Source of the DNA: Cichorium intybus
Lineage: Eukaryota; Streptophyta; Magnoliopsida; Asterales; Asteraceae
Direction of reading: 5' to 3'
Length of the DNA stretch: 64,000 bases
Assembly: GCA_023525715.1 (NCBI GenBank)
Contig: CM042012.1
Coordinates: forward strand, 113,855,798-113,919,797
Shown here: positions 58,115-64,000 of the stretch, piece after piece
Position numbering within the stretch: position 1 is the first letter of the stretch
Layout: every line of letters begins with the position of its first letter
Translations under genes and position numbers: made by a program
Notes under the pieces: model-generated
What the model was told of the DNA's origin: nothing
What the model saw: only the letters and a program-made list of their open reading frames with translations
The model's database searches: none

Positions 58115-58990
58115 GTGTATTTAATTTAGTTTGATTTGTGTTGGGAACTTAAGCAATGTAAAACTCTATTTGTTTTGAAGATTATTATGTGGAGAACTTA
58201 ATATATGCATGAAGGCAGTCTTTTCATTAGTTTATCATTGTGTTCCAATTTTGCATGTTTTATTGACTTCCTGAATAATTATTTTATTATTCAAAACGTC
58301 CACAGTTGGTCATACTTTTGGGAGTAAGTATTGATTCAAGGCTGACATGAGGAATTAGTAAATTGTCCATAGAGATGGACATAGCATAGAGATGCGCTAA
58401 TTCTCATGTGTACTTAATAGGGATTAAGTATTGGAGTAACCTGTACTTAGAGATTACTTCATGGAATATGTCACGAGTAATTCTAAGATGGTAATATCTT
58501 ATATTCTTAAAGCGGAGATGCATTGATTCTTAGTCCTGCAGTCTGTTATGTCTTGGTTTTCTCCAACGTTGTCCGTAACTGGTAGCCATACAGGGAATGT
58601 CCAGATATGACATGATGAGTGGGCAAGATCCGTGTAGTTAAAGTTTATTTGTTCCTTCTGCCCTAATAGGAGAAGCGATATCCGTGGGCCCCTCGATGAT
58701 TTGGTGTTGACAGCAAATGTACGGCGGCCGTACTCGAACTGAATTGATATAGAATCAATAAGTGCAGTTTGTTGTGGTCATCACAAATCTCTATCGGGAA
58801 ACATCATCTTGAATGTTTGAGACTGACAGAATTCCATGTCAGACGTTCATATGGATATCTTGTAGAACAAAGGAATATTTGATCACTTGCCTAAGGGCTG
58901 TTTCATTAGATGAACACGGCATTTGTCTAGGATGACATACACCTTACTAGGTTAAGGAATATTAGACCATACAGTTGTTATAACAAGTGC
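58115..58990 (+). other. 3' untranslated region of inner Ty1
   Basis: About 0.9 kb with no frame of interest between the RNase H stop and the polypurine tract. Confidence 0.7.
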
Positions 58991-59000
58991 AAGTGGGAGA
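58991..59000 (+). promoter_or_regulatory. Polypurine tract of inner Ty1
   Basis: AAGTGGGAGA just before the 3' LTR. Confidence 0.75.
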
Positions 59001-59001
59001 C

Positions 59002-59644
59002 TTTTGGTTATATGCCCATCGTTATAACAAGTTTGTAATATTATTATAAATAGTAGGGTCCTTTTGGGTTACACGCAAGAGACGATTTAGCTAAAAGAGA
59101 TCGAAAATAAACTTAAGGGGTTAAGTTTATTAATATACCAAAGTAAAGGTATATTAATTAGAAACTTAATGGTTAAGTTTATTAATATACCAAAGTAAAG
59201 GTATATTAATTAGAAACTTAATAAGGATAAAGGACTAAAGTGAAATATCCACAAGGGAGGGGATAAGGATGAGGAGCGCTATAAATACAACCCTAGATCT
59301 GAGCTGTAAAGGTTGCCAAAACCCTAATTTTCGTCACTCTCCTCCCACCCCTCGGTATACGGCCGATTTCTTTCAAAACCCTAAGTATTACGTGCTAAAA
59401 CTTCAAGCAAAGGTATATACTACATCAACGGGTGCTGGATCGTTGTCTTGGGTGCGATTACATTAGAGGAGTTCTATTTTGGGCTCTCATCATCCTAACA
59501 AAATCAGATCTGAGATTCAAAATGTATGTCTTGAACCCTCTTGATTTTACAGTTACAAAAGTGTGCATGATTTTGTGATCCTCGTTGAATACGATTTTGT
59601 TTTAAGTTTCCGCTACGTTTGTTTTATGTTATCGTATTCCAACA
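59002..59644 (+). mobile_element. 3' LTR of inner Ty1 (643 bp)
   Basis: Same length as the 5' copy. It starts TTTTGG instead of TGTTGG and ends TTCCAACA followed by TSD AAAGG. Confidence 0.93.
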
Positions 59645-59649
59645 AAAGG

Positions 59650-60172
59650 CACAATCAATCACGGGCTGATGTACAAACGAGGCGGAGATGGGAAGCTGAT
59701 TGGATTCAGTGACAGCAGCCACAACATGGATCGGGACGATGGGAAAGGTACAACTGAAGTGGCGTTTTATCTTTCAGAAAATCTAATCACTTGGTGCTCA
59801 CAAAAGCAACGCACAGTTGCTCTATCCTCCTGTGAATTTGAGTTTATGGCGGCTACCTCAGCGGCGTGTCAAGCACTGTGGTTAAGGGGTTTGTTAGAAG
59901 ACTTAACTAACTCGGAGCTTGGAAAAGTTAAACTACAAGTAGATAACAAATCAGCGATTGAACTAATGAAAAACTCGGTGTTCCATGGGAGGAGCAAGCA
60001 TATCGACACTCGCTACCATTTTATTCGAGAATGTGTTGAAAGAGGGCTAATTTATGTGGAGCATGTCAGTGGAGAGGAGCAAAAGGCGGATATTGTTACG
60101 AAAGCATTGCCACGGGTAAAGTTCATTGAGATGAGAAGCATGTTAGGAGTTGAAAATTTGGAGAAAGACTAG
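59650..60172 (+). pseudogene. Outer Ty1 RNase H
   Basis: Continuation of the outer pol after the inner insertion: GFSDSSHNMDRDDGKGTTEVAFYL, LITWCSQKQRTVALSSCEFEFMAA, ALWLRGLLEDL, VDNKSAIELMKN, GRSKHIDTRYHFIRECVERG and KADIVTKALPR, ending with TAG at 60170-60172 and then the polypurine tract. This exon-length segment is open (167 codons from 59669). Two family positions are altered (DADYAG-like SDSDYAG replaced by SDSSHN; E of SSCEAE replaced by F). Confidence 0.9.
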
Positions 60173-60192
60173 TCAGAGTTAACGGGGGAGAA

Positions 60193-60487
60193 TGTTGGAA
60201 ATTAACTCTGACTCGGTCCATGTTTGACCGAGTTTGTGGGAAATAATGGCTTGTTTATGCCTGGTTTTTAGGAGTAGTTGGTTTAGTCTACGTTTAGTAT
60301 GCTTATTTATGTGATAGGTGTTAGCTTTGTTTCTTTGGAAGTTTTAGTCTTCAGTCTTTTCATTTTTGTATTCAAGTTTTCCAAGGAATAAACGTATAAA
60401 ATTGCTCCAGTGTTGTGTCCTCAAGTTCCTTCTAATCCCGTTAATTTCATTGGGTATTCTGATCCTGTGAAGAGCTCGACTCCAACA
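60193..60487 (+). mobile_element. 3' LTR of outer Ty1 (295 bp)
   Basis: Six substitutions against the 5' LTR by my count; ends CCAACA followed by TSD GCTCC. Confidence 0.93.
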
Positions 60488-60958
60488 GCTCCATCTCACT
60501 CGACCACATGCATGGGGTACAACTACTATTACTCGGCCGCACAAAGAGATTGGATAATCCTAGTACTCGGTTGAACAATAGGTAAAGTAGCCACCACTCA
60601 CTCGATCGCACACATAAGTTGGTACATGATACACCTCATGGCTTCTAGACAAGATAGAATATGATCAAGGGTTTAGGAGTGGATGTCATCGGTTTGGGCT
60701 GCTAGGGTTTCAAGGGAATAAAAGATAGATGTGCGGGATGAGTAATAAAAGGCAGCGATCGCACACCCCTCTTGATTCCCGATTTCATGCAAGAAATTCC
60801 GAAATTTTCACTTTAGTCCCCTAACTTTCCCAATATGTCACTCTTGGCCCCTCACCTTTCATCATCTATTTTTATTTAGCCCAAAAACCTTTAAAGTTAT
60901 TATTTAAGTTTAATGAAATGGAAAAATACACCCTATACTTGTAATTACCTTTAAACCA

Positions 60959-61041
60959 TATTGTTATTGTTATTGTTATTGTTATTGTTATTGTTATTGT
61001 TATTACTATTACTATTATTATTATTATTATTATTATTATTC
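60959..61041. repeat. (TTATTG)n / (TTA)n microsatellite
   Basis: About 45 bp of TTATTG hexamers passing into ACTATT and then pure TTA, near the minus-strand start of the solo LTR. Confidence 0.95.
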
Positions 61042-61094
61042 AAATACTAAATTCACGAATTACGACGTTCCAAAAAACGGGGTGTTACACAAGA

Positions 61095-61565
61095 TGTATG
61101 ATTTCATATACTTGCTTCAAATTGAGTGTTGGTATAGCTTGGAAAGGTAATGTTACATGTGGTGTTGGTAACCCACCTGCAACTAACAAGGTTGGAGCAA
61201 GTAATTATTGAATTTAGTATGTAAAAGGGTTTCTAACCCCAAACCCTAAGTATGGTGATCAAGTTGTAAGCTATAGTTATGTGGATATAAGGTATTTACA
61301 TATATGTGGTATGTATGTGATGGTGTAGGTGTTTGAAAGTGCTCAGGAAACACTTTGTACCTACCGGTGGTATTAGCTAGAATTGTGTAGAACTACTAAA
61401 CCAGGTGAGTAATTTGTACTATATCTCTTGTGATATATGTTGATTGAGTCTTTATGACTTAGAGTTGTTTCACATGAGCCTTTGTGGCTTAGAGATTTTG
61501 TAGGAATTCAGAATTAATCGAATTCAGTTAAAATCAAATATCGTTTCATCGATTGTAATCGCTAC
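61095..61565 (+). mobile_element. Ty3-type LTR, right part
   Basis: Restoring the target site joins TTGCATCCAAGA (45813) to TGTATGATTTC (61095), continuing the leader of the LTR started at 45303. Its own end is not clear; it abuts the LTR starting at 61566. Confidence 0.5.
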
Positions 61566-62569
61566 TCTAACACCCCGATTTTCGTAAATTTTTTTTTCAA
61601 AAGCGCAATAACGCCAAAAGCACAATAGCGCTAAAAGCACATTAACGCTATCGCTTTAGCATAGTTGTCAACTTCAAGTTTTAAAAACTTTTCTCATGAC
61701 ATAAAGTCATGTCTCAAAATTTCGGTCCCAACAAAAACATTTAAGTTTTAAGAAAATGTTTAAACAACTTCGGGGGTTACAACTCCATATCGTTACTACA
61801 CCATAGAAAGCAAGTTAGGATACAAACCGTTACATTGGCCAAAGCTCACTCCTTCTAAAATCTCAATTTCTTCGGGTCATCTACTTGCTTCTATCAGTCA
61901 TGTCTAGAACCTGCGATACATGGCATAAAATAAAATACGTAAGAAAAAATGTCTCGTGAGCTACATGGGTTTGGACACAAAACATTTATAAACATAACAC
62001 ATATCATTTTCAAAATCTTTGTAATCAAATCATATCATAACACTTGCTGTTAAAATCATTATAACTGAAATGTATCCTCGTTTGCTTTTAAAACCTTTCA
62101 TAAAAAGTATGTCATTTTAAAACTTTCATTTCTTAAACTTGACCGGTATCAAACACATTTGGATTTTTTATACTTAGGGCCTTAATCACTCTTGGTGATA
62201 CCCCAAGTCTATACTGAGATGGTAAGAACATAATCAAACCACCTCAGCATCTTCTCACATGCTTTGACTAGTATCTCAACATGCTTTATTTTTATACTTA
62301 GGATAATCACACTTGGTGATATCCCAAGTCTATACTAAGATGAAAAGAACACAATCAGTCCATCCTAGTATCATGTGTTTTAGGACATCTACTTCGCGAA
62401 GGGGAAGGTACCACCCCAGTAGATTCCTCTATATTCCCTTGTGGGAACATCATGGCCCGGGAAAGAGCATTTCCATTGCTTCACATTGTTGAATGTTTCT
62501 TGTCTCAAATATCAGTCATTCATAAACATAACATTGCTAGTTATCAAAACATTCATTCGAAAATACATT

Positions 62570-62925
62570 AAGGCTAGATGCTGAAACATTCTTTCATAAC
62601 AATATATGGCTTAATGCCAAAACATTGTTTCATAACTTTCATAGGCTAAACGCCAAAACATTCTTTTATAACTTTCATAGGCTAAACGCCAAACATAACT
62701 TTCGTAGCTTTCATAGGCTAAACGCCAAAACATAACTTTCGTAACTTTCATAGGCTAAACGCCAAAACATAACTTTCAAATCTTTATGGCTTGATGCCAA
62801 AACATACTTTTCAAACGTAGTAGGCTTAATGCCAAAAATATAATTTCATAACATTATTCGGCTTAATGTCAAATCGTACTTGCAAAACATAATGGCTTAA
62901 TACCAAATCATACTTTCAAACATAG
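62570..62925 (-). repeat. ~36-43 bp minisatellite, about nine diverged copies
   Basis: Units contain GGCTTAATGCCAAAAC or GGCTAAACGCCAAAAC followed by AT-rich ACTTTCATAA. GGC...GCC within each unit makes a small hairpin (GGCTTAATGCC). Confidence 0.9.
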
Positions 62926-63872
62926 TATAGGACTTTCATATTCATGTCATAGGTAGATAAACTTGCATATCATTTCATATTTAGAAGTCACATAAAACTA
63001 TATAAACATTTTGCCATATACCCCATAGTGGAAAAAAGTTACATGTACTCACCTTGGTAGCTAGGTACGTCTAGCTACACTAATCCACATAACTCTAGTC
63101 ATTTGTTGCTTCCAAGCGTCCTTCAATCTCTATTAATCTAATAGGAGATTAGAACTTATTAGACAACTAAACATGTAGTAATTGTCTAAACATTCTTGAA
63201 CTATTTCTAGTCATCATCTAGTTCCATTCCATTGGTTAAATATGATTCCTAAAGCATAATAACCAAAAATTTGGACAATTTTACTCTTTTGTCTCATCTT
63301 GACCAAAAATGGCATTTTCAAGTTCTACGATGTTATTTTAGTAACTTTCATATTTTTACGTCTTTAAAAGCTTATATCAATGGTTAGATGTCAAAACATC
63401 TTCCTTTTTACTAGTTTATGCCATTTCGGCAAAATTCAACGAATAAAGTTTCTAAAAATAGAAACCGACCAAATATTGATATTTCCTTTCCAAAAGTCAC
63501 TAATATGTTGTCAACATTTCACAAGTTTCATCACAAATTTCAACTTTTATGCTAATGCATTTAATTTAGACTAAAATAAAAACTTTTAGTTTCAATCGCG
63601 ACTCTTTTAGTCCATTTTTAGACTTAACCAAAATATCTCATTTCTTGACCCCAAACTTGGTTATTTCTTTCTCATATACATATTCTCATCATAAGGTATT
63701 ATAATATTCAAGTTTAATGTCATTTTCCAACTTTCCGTTTTTCATGTTTTAAACGACAACATAATTGCCATTTTACCAATTTTAGCATTTTGACCAAACA
63801 TGGATAATGACTCGTATGGATGTTCTTGAGTTCTTTTCAACCATTTCCAAAATTCACTTGTGTCATATAACA

Positions 63873-64000
63873 CATCTAAATACTCTTATTTGCTTATCTT
63901 CCCCAATGTGACAAGTTACTAAAATTATTTCATTTTAGTCATCTAAATACTCTTATTTGCTTATCTTCCCCAATGTGACAAGTTACTAAAATTATTTTAT
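63873..64000. repeat. 67-bp tandem duplication reaching the window end
   Basis: CATCTAAATACTCTTATTTG begins at 63873 and again at 63940, and identity continues to the last base of the window. Confidence 0.9.

Larger units (their letters stand above)
52017..59644 (+). mobile_element. Inner Ty1 retrotransposon (7.6 kb)
   Basis: 643-bp LTRs at 52017-52659 and 59002-59644, TSD AAAGG at 52012-52016 and 59645-59649, primer site 52661, polypurine tract 58991-59000. It is inserted between RT and RNase H of the outer Ty1. I count about 17 LTR differences (2.6%), including loss of the canonical G in the TG start of the 3' LTR. Full gag-pol order is present with four stops or shifts. Confidence 0.94.
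47951..60487 (+). mobile_element. Outer Ty1 retrotransposon, split by inner Ty1
   Basis: 295-bp LTRs at 47951-48245 and 60193-60487, TSD GCTCC at 47946-47950 and 60488-60492, polypurine tract AACGGGGGAGAA (60181-60192). Gag, protease, integrase, RT and RNase H lie in Ty1 order; the inner element sits between RT and RNase H. I count six LTR differences (about 2%). Own length without the inner element is about 4.9 kb. Confidence 0.93.
61566..64000 (-). mobile_element. Minus-strand LTR related to the 22-33 kb chromovirus (cut by window end)
   Basis: Starts TCTAACACCCC (canonical TG changed). The blocks ATACGTAAG, GTCTCGTGAGCTACATGGGTTT (61950-61972) and GTACTCACCTTGGTAGCTAG (63046-63065) are reverse complements of blocks in the LTR at 22223-24931. 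Plus-strand and minus-strand frames are short and not meaningful. No pol in view. Confidence 0.75.

Overview
The window is nuclear DNA of a flowering plant, most likely a eudicot. Essentially every kilobase is transposable element or microsatellite, the retroelement clades are plant ones (chromodomain Ty3, Athila-type Ty3, Sirevirus-like and other Ty1), and the only host-gene sequence is a split-exon fragment of a plant UBP1-type RNA-binding protein. The family cannot be fixed; Asteraceae is a guess. No intact host gene, rRNA, tRNA or CRISPR array was found.

Layout. 1-3830: decayed Ty3 chromovirus on the minus strand. 3990-6937: small Athila-type Ty3 derivative on the minus strand, with a truncated gag and one scrambled LTR. 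6956-22154: a chain of four (TA)n arrays separated by a Helitron-like element carrying the UBP1 fragment (7100-13635), a long-TIR non-autonomous DNA element (13701-15142) and a young non-autonomous Sirevirus-like LTR element (15304-22004). 22223-32784: complete but frameshifted Ty3 chromovirus with TSD CAGTG. 32785-35080: decayed Sirevirus-like pol 3' part. 35084-41656: a second chain of four (TA)n arrays separating two more TIR elements and a probable minus-strand Helitron that itself contains a hAT-type MITE with an 8-bp TSD. 41690-45302: LTR remnant and remnants of an unfamiliar retroelement-associated protein. 45303-61565: a four-level nest. A Ty3-type LTR is split by a solo LTR (TSD CAAGA), which is split by a Ty1 element (TSD GCTCC), which is split by another Ty1 element (TSD AAAGG). 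61566-64000: minus-strand LTR related to that of the 22-33 kb chromovirus, running off the window.

Two patterns stand out. First, (TA)n microsatellites lie on both sides of at least six elements from three mechanistic classes (Helitron, TIR DNA element, LTR element), as if TA arrays were repeatedly used landing pads. Second, several unrelated LTR families carry arrays of a CpG-rich near-palindrome, usually in pairs about two helical turns apart. In three families the last copy ends about 19 nt upstream of the TATA box. I know of no description of this shared promoter architecture.

The genes do not form host pathways. Each retroelement encodes, in whole or in broken form, a capsid (gag), protease, integrase, reverse transcriptase and RNase H. 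All long pol genes seen carry stops or frameshifts, so none looks autonomous now.
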